Below, piece by piece: positions 34,082 through 43,938 of a stretch of 64,000 nucleotides of DNA; position 1 is the first letter of the stretch, and every line of letters starts with the position of its first letter. The notes below the pieces were generated by a model. It had not been told where the DNA came from, searched no databases, and worked only from the letters and a program-made list of their open reading frames with translations. The DNA comes from Lachnospiraceae bacterium (GTDB lineage Bacteria > Bacillota > Clostridia > Lachnospirales > Lachnospiraceae): contig JAFQCK010000141.1 in NCBI GenBank assembly GCA_017416465.1, forward strand, positions 1-64,000, written 5' to 3'. The position numbers were made by a program, and so were the translations under genes.

Positions 34082-34135
34082 AAGATTGAAGTATATGCAT
34101 TAAAAAGTTCAGCTAAGATGGTTGGTGCTAAATAA
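34082..34135 (+). pseudogene. Scrap of a histidine phosphotransfer (HPt) domain
   Basis: The frame reads KIEVYALKSSAKMVGAK then TAA. This equals the HPt core (IEVHALKSSAAMVGA) of the hybrid kinase at the right end of the window, with the phosphorylated His changed to Tyr. It is bounded by an in-frame TGA upstream. It is a relic of a hybrid kinase gene that once lay here. Confidence 0.55.
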
Positions 34136-34179
34136 AAAATGCCCAATTTACCGACTTATCCGGTAAATTGGGTATTTTT
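34135..34179. terminator. Bidirectional terminator
   Basis: GCCCAATTTACCG pairs with CGGTAAATTGGGT. A-runs before and T-runs after the stem allow it to work on both strands, ending the DUF3800 gene and the giant gene transcribed towards it. Confidence 0.88.
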
Positions 34180-34217
34180 CATAATTAAATTAAAGTTTAT
34201 AGTTTTGTGAAATTAAT

Positions 34218-37200
34218 TTAACGGTAATCAGCACCCATAAGTGCATTAAATACTTTTTCAGATGTTTCATTATCCTGAGAGCCGATGGCATCTGTCATAT
34301 CAATGGTAGCAAGTGTTGCCACAGCAAGATAACGAAGATGCTTTTGTGGATTGTATTTACTTGCACAGAACAATAAAGAACGGGTAATATTCATACCAAC
34401 GAAGTTTGCAAGTTCTGTATAGTTTTCATAACCTTTCATTTGGCGAATTAATTCAATATCATTAAGTTCTTCTTTTTTTACATCCCAAATCATATTGTTA
34501 TATGTATTTCTTAATTTTTCAAGCTCGCCATTTGATTGGAAAAATTTCACGACACTTGATTTGTCGTTAATATAATTTCGAATAAAGTTGATAAGTTTTC
34601 CACATTCTGTAACAGCAGTTTCTAATAAATCTTCTTCTATTGCGGCTGTGCCAATGACCTCAGTAACAGTATCAATTATAGTATCTACCTGTCTCTCTTT
34701 AGATTTTATACGTCCTTGTTCCTGTAGATTAAAGTTACGTGAAAGGGCTTTATTACTCAAATCCTGTTGCTGTACAGTCTGGTGTTTTTTTGCTTCTTCA
34801 GTTTGTTTTTGATCTTTCGTTGAGACCATAGTAGCATTTTTCTCCGCCTGATGTAGTTGATAGAAGTTGTGGATTACTTTTCCGGTTGTAACAGTTGCAT
34901 TGAGATAAGTTACTTGATCAGAGATAGTTTCCACTTTGTCACGAAATGTTTTTTCGGTTTCTGCTCCTAATCTTTTTTTAGATACATCTTTAAAAAAATC
35001 TTTGTAGAAACTATCTTCCCATTCAAGAAGAGTTGATGCTTTTTCAATAAATGAAGTATCTTCATCGTCATCAAATACTCCAAGTTTGGTAACTTTGTCT
35101 GCATACTCTACAGAAAGATTTGCACGTCCAAGACGGATGGCCTGTTTAATAAGTGGCTTCAAGTAAGCAGGAATCTGATCTAACAGATTGTCTTGCACAC
35201 GTCTGTACAAATATCGAATAAAGCGGTTGCCGGAGCTATGAATATTTTTTCTAAGATGCTCAGAATCAAAGGTAAAATGCCCGGTATTCAGAAGGTTTCC
35301 CTCTGAAACATACAATTCCCTGTCTTGTTGGAAAATATCACTTTCATTTTTTGCACGATGAACAAATTGTAGTGCACGTTGTACGAGTTTCCAATCTACA
35401 GCTGTCTGACGTATACTTTTAAATGGATTTGAAAATGAGGTCAGGTAGTCAGCCAGACTTTTTTCTTTAACTTGTGAAAAATCTACGTCATCACTTACTT
35501 GTGTGGACAGTGTCATATAAACAGCCTGTCGGTAGGAGTCTTCTTCAAGTTCTACAGTACCACCGGAGGTTAGCATACTTTTCATATATTCATCTAATAG
35601 AATATTTCTGCTTTGTGCGTCTGCATATTCACGATTGGCCAGTCCAAGTCGGTTAAGATGAATATCTTTTTTAGAAATATCCAGTAGATGACGTTCTGTA
35701 AGTACTTTTACAAATAGTGCACGTTCCGGATTGTCAAGTTGTAAATATCCTGCGTAGAGGGCAGCCATACCATCTTTTTTTGCCTGCGATTTTAAATATT
35801 CTTCGAAATCTTCTTGTGTTGCCAAATTTGATTTCTGTTGTATTTTATATTCTTTAATGGCAGCTTCATTCTTACTTTCAAGTATAAGGACATCAGCCTG
35901 ACTGATTGCGTTTAGTCGAAGTGTTTCCTGTTCTACTTCATGGACAAATCTCAGAGCCTCTGAAAGAAGTGACCAGTCAATGACAGTTTTTCTTTCTAAT
36001 GCACCGTCAGCAAAGTCATTTTTATTAATACTTCTACCGGTCAATGTGATATCATCTCGTAACTGATAGCTCAGAAGTGAGGCCATAGCAGCAGAAAGTT
36101 CATGACTACTCAATGCACTTTTTGTGGCAATAGAAGGATCATGAATGAGCATATTCTTTAATTCTTCTCTCTTTTCAATGTTAGCATATTCATGAATGAC
36201 ACCTTTTGCACGATCCCAAGCAGTGATTTTTGTAGTTCGGTCCAAAATTGTACGGTCTGTTAGTGCATGGATAAGCAATTGTAGCTGATGTTGTGTAAGT
36301 GTATTTAGTTCTTTTTTTAGATTTTGGGCTTCGTTGTTGTCCGCAGCATTTAATCGTTGCAGAAATTCTTCAGAATTAGTTACAGAAAGTTGATTTAAGT
36401 CTGCGGTCTGTCCCATTAATCTTTTTGCAGCAGTATGTGTGGAGATACTGTCGCTAAGTCGGTCCCAATCTATAGGGATTTGTTGCAAGCGTTTAGCAGT
36501 AACCACATTCGTAAAATCCATTGCATGTTGAAATAATTCTTTATTGATTGTACCATCAGGCTTTTTTAATTTTGATAATGCTTTAGTATAATCAACGATT
36601 GGAGTAAAGGTGTCATGGTTTATATATTGGTGTAATTGTATTTGCATCTGAATACGGGTAGATGCAGTCAATTTCTCATTATTTAGGAATTTAGCTGTAG
36701 GAAGTTGTATTTCCTCTTGTTCAGGTACCCCCAATACCATAGCAAAAATTTGTCGCTCAGCAAGATTAAGTTTAGCATAGGCCTGAAATATAGTTTTGTC
36801 TTGCAAAGAAGTAAGATAGTTTTCTAAATCCTGTTTTTGGTCAAGGGTATGATGCGATGAACTTACTTTAACTTCATCAGTGTGGCTAACATGTTCCATA
36901 AGTGAATTTGAGTTTTTGAGAAACTGGCGAATATGTGAACTTTTAAGTAGTTTCTCTGTTTCTTCTCTAAGCATAGGAATATTTAGTTCGCCTTCACCTT
37001 TAAGCAAATCTTCGTGAAAATATTCTCTAAGTCCGCTACATAAGGAGATTTGTTCGTTGCCAAAGTCTTTGGTTGTTTCATTAAACATAATAATAGCCAG
37101 ATTAGATGCCTTTATGTATGAGGTTCTTTTGGTAATTAAATCTTCAAATTCCTCTTTTTTCATACTATATATACATCCGGTCAAAGTTTCTACCAAATGA

Positions 37201-40200
37201 TCGCGTTCCATCAGAAGACCTGCATCATCAATTTTTAATTCAGAAAGTTCCTGTAATTGTCTATGTCCATTTGCAAGTTCCTGGAAACTGTCCTGAAGTT
37301 CAAGTGTTGTGATTTCAGGGAATACATCATCCGGATTATTTTCTTTTTTTAGTTTCAACTTTATGAACGTCATCATTAAAAGTTCGTTTGCTATATCACC
37401 ATCAATGTGGATAGAGGAATTACCGACAGTAAATGCGTTATTGATGATTTTTTCATAAGTTGTATTTAACCATGCTTTTTCTTTAGTAAGTTGTTGCGAT
37501 GTTGTACCAAGCAGACTGCTTTCTAACAGTATATTCTGTATAATGACAGGCAAATTACTGTGTTTTTCGTTTAGCTCCTTCTTTTTTGTGGAAAGTTCTT
37601 TTTGGTCTAATATTTTATTTTGACCAAGTGCAAGAAAAATAGGAGAAGGAGCATAGTTGAGTCGTTTTTGAATATCTTTTAAAGTGGTCTGCTCATTACG
37701 GTCAGCCTCCATACCTTTTTGTTTTTTACTTTCGATAAGGAGCATAATTTGTGAACGTTCACTAAGAATCTGTTTGCTTTTTTTGACTTCATCCTGTGTA
37801 ATGGCATCCAAATCTTGAAAATCCTTAAACCATAATGGAAGATTTTTTTGAAAATCCTCCGATTCCATAAATGGAATTTTTGTTTGCATGTATAAAGCGA
37901 ATCCGGTATTAAGAGACAAAGTTACATTGTTTGCCGGATCGCTAAGGAAATTTTCCAAAATGGACTTATTTGATATAATACGTTTCTCAAAATTATCTAA
38001 TTTTTCATCTAATTCTTTTTTATTTGAATTGAGCAACATACTAATTCCCTCAGTATCTGCAAAGATAATTTGCATAAGATATGGAGCCAGTGTTTGCTTA
38101 GTTTCTGATATCTCTTTATAACGACTGCTGATGGATACGCCCTTAATTTCAAAATTGCTATATGCGATGTAATAACTTTCGACTTCATTTTTCCAAAAAT
38201 CTAAGGAGTTATTTGTGTTGTCCCAAAAGAGATTTTGTTTTTCAATGATAAATTCTTTGGCAAATGTTCCTTCAGGATGATAGCGGCGTAAGGCTTCATA
38301 AGGATTATGAAAATGCTGTTCCAAAATGGATAGGTATTCAAAAATACCTTCTTCTTCGCCAGTCATTAGAGCTTGAAAAGCCTCCGGATTTTGTAAAATT
38401 ACAGAGTGGAATGGTTTTAGGATACCACCCTTATAATTTTGTAATTGTTCTGTTCTTTTCTTAAGAAGAGCATGGGCATTGTCTGCTTCTAAGCGAAGAG
38501 AGCTATTTTTTGGCATAGCCAGTTTTGAAATCTCTAGAAGAGCTTCTGACCAATCAGATACACCAAAGCGAGCTCTATTTTTTGTTTTATGTTCTTCAGT
38601 AGGAGTAGAGTTATCAAGTGGTTCTAAACCTGCCAGCATTTTTTTTGCTTTATTGTAATAAATTTGAATTTGGTCAGAATTTGAACCAAAAATCTTCTTT
38701 AGTGTTTGATTGAGTTCTTCATATCTTGGAATTGCAAAGTTTTCAAGCTGTAGCAAAGTATTATTATATTCTTCAAGCTTATGAGAAGTGAAAGAATCGC
38801 CTGCGTTTGTGAAACTAAGAAGTTCATCTTCCATACCTCTAAGCATAAACTCATGTTCACAGTTCCCAACTTGTGCAGGTTTAATTAAGTCAATAAGCTT
38901 ATTAAGTGTTTCGATTTTTTTGTTTAAATCATCCGGAACATTGGCATTAATACCTTTCTCTTTGGTTTGTGAATGAATAGTGTTTCTGGTATCTTTAAGA
39001 CTTTTTATTATATAGGAAATTGGTGAACTTTGTCCCTTAGCATTTAGCCAATAACTATGGATGACACTTTCCAAATTTTCCATGCGGATGTTATCCCATA
39101 TATCATTTGCAATACGAAATCGTTCTTTTCGTCGGACTGCACGTGAAGAATCACCACTTATAGCAGTGGATGCAGTTTCTTTCAGATGAAGATAACGTAT
39201 TTCACTTTTTTGGGTAGTATTATCACCCATTAAAGAGAGAAATCTTAGTCTTTCAGCATAAGCTTGTTTTTCAATAAGAGCTTCTTCTTCAGTAACACGT
39301 AAATTGATGTTTTCTTTTGTGAGACTTCCACAGAGAAGTTCCTTTATAAGACGTCTGCGTACTGCCTGTGGATGAAGTCCACCTATATTTTTCCATTCTA
39401 TCAATGCTTTTGAAATATTACTTCTAAGAAGGGTAAGAAGTTCACTATATTCTTGTAGTGGAAGTAGCTCTAAATCACTTAATGTATGTATATCTTTTAA
39501 TGACGTTAAAGGTAGAAGTTTATCTTGTAGTGCTTGTGATAGTGCATCCATAATAGCATTTTCTTCACCGTTTAAAAATCCATCGAATCCGGCCCAGTGG
39601 CATAAGTCATTTCCTTGTAAAAGACCTACATTGGAAAATGTATCTTTTTTTATAATCTGAGGAGCTATTGTGGTTTGACCATTTACATATTCCTCTTTTG
39701 TTAAGTCGCCTTCAAGTTTTATTTCATCCTTTAGGAGAAATGTATTTAGGGATTGAGTGAATTCACTTTCAGCTTGTGTTATATTTTCAGTAAGCCATTG
39801 TAATAGCATATGCCATTGTGAAGAACTTCTTTTTAAAGTTATTGTTTTTTCATCAAATACTTTTTGGTTAATGTCAATACATTCTTTTAATTTCTTAAGT
39901 TCTTTAGTTTCATCATCAAATGATATATTTGAGTCTGAAAGATGCTTAGATACTGTAGAGATAAAGCAGGAATCAATTCCGATATCAAGTATTTTGTTAC
40001 GAAGAATATTTTCTGCATAGGATACATTAGGTGCAAACTGATGCAAATATTCTAAAAAATATTCTGTTTCTATGAAAACGATTGCCGGGGAACTTAATAA
40101 AATTAATCGACCATTTCGATTGATAAAAGACGAAAGAGCGTCATTTTGATTTTTATAAGTAACTTTTTTTGCAATAAGTTCTTTTACAATGTCGATATTT

Positions 40201-41639
40201 TTTTGTGCCTGTTGTTGTAAATTTGTAGCAGCAATGTCAAAATCTTTAGATTTATCATTACTATAGATTATGTTGGTAATCTCTACATGTGAGAGTTCAT
40301 TAGCGAGTAAATCTAAAGGAGGCATATTCTTTAGTTGTTGTAAACGATTATCGTAGAGTTCAAATTCGTTGATATGATTTTCAGTAAATTTTTTCATTGC
40401 ATTAAGAATAATATCTGAGGTTGACTCTAGCTTAATACTTAAGAGGTTTTCGCCTATATTAAGAAGGATTTCCGAAATTGCTTGATTATGTAAAGCTGCT
40501 AATGCAGGTTTTTCTTTCATTTTGCTACGATAAAAAATATTAACAGCAATAGTATTGCTTTCTAAATTTTCTTCCATACGTTGAATGGCAAGCCCAAGTT
40601 CCTTGTCAGAAAGGCTAAATAGTTTTTCTCCAAGGATAGTTTCAGCGAGTTTTGCATATGGAGCAAGTGGCCATGAGGCAGTAGTATCATCAGCACTGGT
40701 ACCCTTGTATAAGTATTCTTTTCGTGAAGCAATTATGGCTTCGCGATTGCGATTTTCTTTTTCTTTTGTTGCTTTTGCCGAAAGTTCTTCTAAGTGAATT
40801 TTTCTGCAATTCTGATAATCCTGATTGAGGACCATAGTATTTGCTGCAAAACCGGTAACTGCTGCCAGTGCGTAAAGTTTGGAGAATTCCATAGTATCAA
40901 TTTTGTCAGAACCGATTAAATTAAGATGATACTCAAGCATCTGTGTAACACTGTGATAGAGTATTATATAACAAGAGCTTGGATTCATAGTAGCCACCTC
41001 ATCAAGATGTCTGCTTGTAGTAGCGTTTACCTCCATTCCAAGTGAATGATAGCGGGCAATATAGTCTTTTGCCTGCTCTTGGGTAAAGGTATTTGCAGAG
41101 AGTAAAGAAAGTTCAGTGAACATATCTTTTAAATGAGTTACTTCTTTAGGTAATTCTGATGAATCTTTTATTAATTTTTGTGTATTAACAGTTTTTGCAT
41201 TTGCCATACAGTCTGTAAAAGCTGTTGATACTTGTGTTATAGTTGCATTTTTGGGAAGACGGTTGTTTTTATGAATCATATCATTTAGTAATTCATGGGC
41301 AGGAGCAAAAAATTCATTATGTTTTTTTAAAAGGTTGCGTTCATGTTTCTTTTCAGCTTGGATTTTTTGTTTCATATCAGAAGTCCATTGTATTTTTTGG
41401 AATTTTCCCAATTCCGGTGGTGGACCATCTTGTAGCTCTTTTTCTAATTCTATAGAATGTAAGGTTACATTTTCGGAAAACTGTCCAACAATACTTTTTT
41501 CTTTTTGTATTTTTAGTGGGTCCTTTTGTTGTAGAAATTCCTGATGCACGGAATCCATGGTTTGTTGGTTTGTAAAAGTACTTTTGAAGGTAGAATCTTT
41601 AGTTTTATGTTTGTTTTCTTGTATTATATCAGGTTCCAT
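34218..41639 (-). CDS. Giant 2473-residue helical protein of unknown function
   Basis: It starts at ATG 41639 with GAAAGGAG upstream; the open frame extends a little further into the preceding gene. There is no signal peptide, membrane helix or known catalytic motif. The chain is predicted largely alpha-helical, rich in K, E, L, Q and N. Degenerate repeats of about 200 residues are visible in the C-terminal third: PIDWDRLSDSI, VIDWSLLSEALRFVHE and AVDWKLVQRALQFVHR, each near an L-x-ERxxFxxVL-like segment (NLAERQIFAMVLG, DNPERALFVKVLT). The last 200 residues include IEKASTLLEWEDSFYKDFF and a serine/lysine-rich end. The gene is intact over 7.4 kb, so it is under selection. It is co-transcribed with an acetyltransferase 16 bases upstream. 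A scaffold, an intracellular effector or a conflict protein are possibilities; I do not recognise the family. Confidence 0.8.
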   Translation of the reverse strand: MEPDIIQENKHKTKDSTFKSTFTNQQTMDSVHQEFLQQKDPLKIQKEKSIVGQFSENVTLHSIELEKELQDGPPPELGKFQKIQWTSDMKQKIQAEKKHERNLLKKHNEFFAPAHELLNDMIHKNNRLPKNATITQVSTAFTDCMANAKTVNTQKLIKDSSELPKEVTHLKDMFTELSLLSANTFTQEQAKDYIARYHSLGMEVNATTSRHLDEVATMNPSSCYIILYHSVTQMLEYHLNLIGSDKIDTMEFSKLYALAAVTGFAANTMVLNQDYQNCRKIHLEELSAKATKEKENRNREAIIASRKEYLYKGTSADDTTASWPLAPYAKLAETILGEKLFSLSDKELGLAIQRMEENLESNTIAVNIFYRSKMKEKPALAALHNQAISEILLNIGENLLSIKLESTSDIILNAMKKFTENHINEFELYDNRLQQLKNMPPLDLLANELSHVEITNIIYSNDKSKDFDIAATNLQQQAQKNIDIVKELIAKKVTYKNQNDALSSFINRNGRLILLSSPAIVFIETEYFLEYLHQFAPNVSYAENILRNKILDIGIDSCFISTVSKHLSDSNISFDDETKELKKLKECIDINQKVFDEKTITLKRSSSQWHMLLQWLTENITQAESEFTQSLNTFLLKDEIKLEGDLTKEEYVNGQTTIAPQIIKKDTFSNVGLLQGNDLCHWAGFDGFLNGEENAIMDALSQALQDKLLPLTSLKDIHTLSDLELLPLQEYSELLTLLRSNISKALIEWKNIGGLHPQAVRRRLIKELLCGSLTKENINLRVTEEEALIEKQAYAERLRFLSLMGDNTTQKSEIRYLHLKETASTAISGDSSRAVRRKERFRIANDIWDNIRMENLESVIHSYWLNAKGQSSPISYIIKSLKDTRNTIHSQTKEKGINANVPDDLNKKIETLNKLIDLIKPAQVGNCEHEFMLRGMEDELLSFTNAGDSFTSHKLEEYNNTLLQLENFAIPRYEELNQTLKKIFGSNSDQIQIYYNKAKKMLAGLEPLDNSTPTEEHKTKNRARFGVSDWSEALLEISKLAMPKNSSLRLEADNAHALLKKRTEQLQNYKGGILKPFHSVILQNPEAFQALMTGEEEGIFEYLSILEQHFHNPYEALRRYHPEGTFAKEFIIEKQNLFWDNTNNSLDFWKNEVESYYIAYSNFEIKGVSISSRYKEISETKQTLAPYLMQIIFADTEGISMLLNSNKKELDEKLDNFEKRIISNKSILENFLSDPANNVTLSLNTGFALYMQTKIPFMESEDFQKNLPLWFKDFQDLDAITQDEVKKSKQILSERSQIMLLIESKKQKGMEADRNEQTTLKDIQKRLNYAPSPIFLALGQNKILDQKELSTKKKELNEKHSNLPVIIQNILLESSLLGTTSQQLTKEKAWLNTTYEKIINNAFTVGNSSIHIDGDIANELLMMTFIKLKLKKENNPDDVFPEITTLELQDSFQELANGHRQLQELSELKIDDAGLLMERDHLVETLTGCIYSMKKEEFEDLITKRTSYIKASNLAIIMFNETTKDFGNEQISLCSGLREYFHEDLLKGEGELNIPMLREETEKLLKSSHIRQFLKNSNSLMEHVSHTDEVKVSSSHHTLDQKQDLENYLTSLQDKTIFQAYAKLNLAERQIFAMVLGVPEQEEIQLPTAKFLNNEKLTASTRIQMQIQLHQYINHDTFTPIVDYTKALSKLKKPDGTINKELFQHAMDFTNVVTAKRLQQIPIDWDRLSDSISTHTAAKRLMGQTADLNQLSVTNSEEFLQRLNAADNNEAQNLKKELNTLTQHQLQLLIHALTDRTILDRTTKITAWDRAKGVIHEYANIEKREELKNMLIHDPSIATKSALSSHELSAAMASLLSYQLRDDITLTGRSINKNDFADGALERKTVIDWSLLSEALRFVHEVEQETLRLNAISQADVLILESKNEAAIKEYKIQQKSNLATQEDFEEYLKSQAKKDGMAALYAGYLQLDNPERALFVKVLTERHLLDISKKDIHLNRLGLANREYADAQSRNILLDEYMKSMLTSGGTVELEEDSYRQAVYMTLSTQVSDDVDFSQVKEKSLADYLTSFSNPFKSIRQTAVDWKLVQRALQFVHRAKNESDIFQQDRELYVSEGNLLNTGHFTFDSEHLRKNIHSSGNRFIRYLYRRVQDNLLDQIPAYLKPLIKQAIRLGRANLSVEYADKVTKLGVFDDDEDTSFIEKASTLLEWEDSFYKDFFKDVSKKRLGAETEKTFRDKVETISDQVTYLNATVTTGKVIHNFYQLHQAEKNATMVSTKDQKQTEEAKKHQTVQQQDLSNKALSRNFNLQEQGRIKSKERQVDTIIDTVTEVIGTAAIEEDLLETAVTECGKLINFIRNYINDKSSVVKFFQSNGELEKLRNTYNNMIWDVKKEELNDIELIRQMKGYENYTELANFVGMNITRSLLFCASKYNPQKHLRYLAVATLATIDMTDAIGSQDNETSEKVFNALMGADYR

Positions 41640-41655
41640 AATGATTACTCCTTTC

Positions 41656-42507
41656 TTAGCTATAAACAGGCATTTCCAGTATGCCATGGCACATTTGTTT
41701 TATTGTTTTTCTTGTTTCGCCCAGAAGTGTATCTGCCAAGCGAACAGCAGTATTAGATACACAGGTAAATTGCAGAGCTGAAAAATTATTAGAGTCTTTT
41801 AGCAGCTCGGTAGCAGTTTCCCTAAATAGAGTAGGTACAATTGCATTGTGGGTAGGGTTAATATATACCATAGACAACTCATATTCTCCCGGTGAATTTG
41901 AAAAATTAATGAGTGTAAGTGCTTTCAGTTCGTTTTCAAGATAATATAATCGTGTTTTATGAGGGTCTGCCTTGGAAAAATTAATGTGGTTCAATAAAAC
42001 ATTGTTATCCTTTTGGCATTGTAACTGAAACTTAGTGAGGTCTTTTGGCGAAAGACTTGCCAAGGACTTTGTGCGTGGTGGACTGTTTTTAGTTGAATTT
42101 ATATTACGCATTAACGGAGATGACAATAACATTTCAGCAGTGATATGGTATTTTGAAACTGGAGATATCAATAGCTGAAAGCCCATTTTTGATAACATAT
42201 ATTCTAATATTATTGTCCAGGGTTCGTCCGGGTCATAGGCAATGGTTAGGGCAGAGTATTGATTCTGTTTTGCAAATTTATAGGCCTTAGCAAGAAGTGC
42301 TGAGCCTAATTTCATTTGGCGTTTTTCAGGTGCTATCCAGAGCCAGATAATGCCTAAATATTTTCCTGATTCTTCCAGAGCAATGGCACCACAAGCGATT
42401 TCGTCTTTAATGCATACGAAAATTTCATAATGACTGTGTAGAATAGAATCCGGTAAAATGGAAGCGTATTCTGACAGATTATGTTTTTGGAGTTGAAGTA
42501 TTTTCAT
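41656..42507 (-). CDS. GNAT-family acetyltransferase, probably tandem domains
   Basis: A 283-residue protein. Residues 1-120 form a GNAT fold with the acetyl-CoA loop IAPEKRQMKLGSALLAKAYKFA. The second half (LTLINFSNSPGEYELSMVYINPTHNAIVPTLFRETATELL) looks like a degenerate second GNAT-like domain. GAAAGGAACG precedes the ATG. Its stop lies 16 bases before the giant protein's ATG and overlaps that gene's ribosome binding region, so they form an operon. It might acetylate the giant protein or share its pathway; this is inference. Confidence 0.72.
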   Translation of the reverse strand: MKILQLQKHNLSEYASILPDSILHSHYEIFVCIKDEIACGAIALEESGKYLGIIWLWIAPEKRQMKLGSALLAKAYKFAKQNQYSALTIAYDPDEPWTIILEYMLSKMGFQLLISPVSKYHITAEMLLSSPLMRNINSTKNSPPRTKSLASLSPKDLTKFQLQCQKDNNVLLNHINFSKADPHKTRLYYLENELKALTLINFSNSPGEYELSMVYINPTHNAIVPTLFRETATELLKDSNNFSALQFTCVSNTAVRLADTLLGETRKTIKQMCHGILEMPVYS

Positions 42508-42718
42508 AGTCGTTCCTTTCTGTTAAAGATGATTAATCAAATCGTTAATTTTACCTAAATTTATTATTTATTATACCATAGCAGAGATGGGGTAGAAACT
42601 CAAAATTATGATAATTACAAATAGAAATTTAAAAAGGTAACTGGTAAAAATATTATTTTATTGGATATTAATATGTGTTATAATTACACTATGTTTATAA
42701 AGTAGAAAGCGAGAAAAC

Positions 42719-43051
42719 ATGAATCAAGATAATCTTACAAAAGAAGAAATAAAGTTGATTAAAATGGGACGTGCATATCGTACTTGGAGAAAACGAGTTG
42801 TTGTTACAATTGTGGTAGTTTTACTATGGGCTTTTTTTTGTATGCCATTGGCACATATGAATAATATAACAAGTGCTATATATACCATAGGTCTTTTGGT
42901 TGGTGTGAGTATAGAATATTATGTGTTAGTTTTGACGTGTTGGAAATGTCCAAAGTGCCATAAAAAACTTCCTATTAAAAATAGGTTAAAGGGAGTTGAA
43001 CCGTTTTTGGTAAAGTATTGTTCGGAATGTGGTGAAGATTTAACAAAATAG
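42719..43051 (+). CDS. Small membrane protein with C-terminal zinc ribbon
   Basis: A 110-residue protein. Two hydrophobic helices (VVVTIVVVLLWAFFCMPLAHM and AIYTIGLLVGVSIEYYVLVLTC) are followed by a zinc ribbon CWKCPKCHKKLP...YCSECGEDL. A TATAAT box lies 35 bases upstream; the ribosome binding site (AAAGCGAG) is weak. It is divergent from the giant-protein operon. The function is unknown. Confidence 0.65.
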   Translation: MNQDNLTKEEIKLIKMGRAYRTWRKRVVVTIVVVLLWAFFCMPLAHMNNITSAIYTIGLLVGVSIEYYVLVLTCWKCPKCHKKLPIKNRLKGVEPFLVKYCSECGEDLTK

Positions 43052-43078
43052 TAGGATAATCTGAAAGTTGAGCCTTAT

Positions 43079-43165
43079 ATGGAGCAAATTCGCGAAATGG
43101 CAGATAAGGTAAAAATGCAGGATTTAATTTTATGTATAAGACAATTTGGAGGTAACAAGAAATGA
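43079..43165 (+). CDS. 28-codon ORF coupled to the SdpI-like gene
   Basis: The frame reads MEQIREMADKVKMQDLILCI and ends GGNKK with its TGA overlapping the next ATG (ATGA). No ribosome binding site is clear. The upstream frame stays open for a few codons, so it may be the tail of a lost regulator gene. It could drive translation of the SdpI-like gene. Confidence 0.3.
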   Translation: MEQIREMADKVKMQDLILCIRQFGGNKK

Positions 43166-43857
43166 AAAATGTAGTTAACAAAGTAATGTGGATTATATCT
43201 TTTGTTCCTTTAGTAATTACAGCAGTAGTGTTGGGATTTCTGCCGGATAAAGTTCCAATGCATTATAATAGCGAAGGAGAAATTGACAGATGGGGCTCTA
43301 AGTACGAGAACTTGATTTTTCCTATAATTATTATATTTTTAGCATTATTTTGGCAAATGTTTATATGGTATTTTGAGAAAAAAGCTGCAAAGTCTAAGGA
43401 AGATAAAATACGTAAAGAGGCAGTATCTAATGCAAAGGTATTAAGTATAGTATCAATTTCAATGTCGGTGATGTATTGTATTATGCAGTGTTTTTTTCTG
43501 TATAAAGCATATATTGAAGCAAACACAAAGGTAACAGGTGATGTGATTGACACGGCACAAATGTCATGTATTCTGTTAGGACTTATGTTTGTTGTGATTG
43601 GTAATTTTATGCCAAAGACTCGAAGAAATGGAGTAGTTGGATTGCGTATTGTATGGAGTATGCATAACGATGTGACGTGGACTAAATCAAATCGTTTTGC
43701 AGGAATAGCATTAATTATTGTTGGAGTTTTGACTATTATTACATCAATTTTTGTGGAAGGTATGTTAGCAACAGGTTTGATGTTGATATATTTATTTATA
43801 AGCCTAATTGTTATGGTAATTTATTCATATAAAGTGTATAAAACACAAGTTAATTAA
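43162..43857 (+). CDS. SdpI-family membrane protein with DUF1648 domain
   Basis: A 231-residue protein with about six membrane helices. The N-terminal DUF1648 motif is LGFLPDKVPMHYNSEGEIDRWGSK, and the C-terminal SdpI signature is GNFMPKTRRNGVVGLRIVWSMHNDVTWTKSNRFAG. SdpI in Bacillus gives immunity to the SdpC killing peptide and acts as a signalling receptor. Most Clostridia homologues have no known peptide partner, and none is visible here. GGAGG lies upstream of the start. Confidence 0.85.
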   Translation: MKNVVNKVMWIISFVPLVITAVVLGFLPDKVPMHYNSEGEIDRWGSKYENLIFPIIIIFLALFWQMFIWYFEKKAAKSKEDKIRKEAVSNAKVLSIVSISMSVMYCIMQCFFLYKAYIEANTKVTGDVIDTAQMSCILLGLMFVVIGNFMPKTRRNGVVGLRIVWSMHNDVTWTKSNRFAGIALIIVGVLTIITSIFVEGMLATGLMLIYLFISLIVMVIYSYKVYKTQVN

Positions 43858-43938
43858 TTGATAAAGATTTTGTATATGGATGGTTATAATTGTACATGTG
43901 AGAATTTTGAAAATGAATTTAGAAAGGAGTGTATGCTT

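Noticed and set aside
34588..41781. Several 60-87 codon plus-strand ORFs inside the giant gene
   Set aside because: Antisense shadows, Ser/Phe/Leu-rich, without ribosome binding sites or homology.
43858..43938. TTG-initiated extension of the LonB-type protease
   Set aside because: AAGGAG lies inside the extension directly before ATG 43939, where the conserved protein begins.
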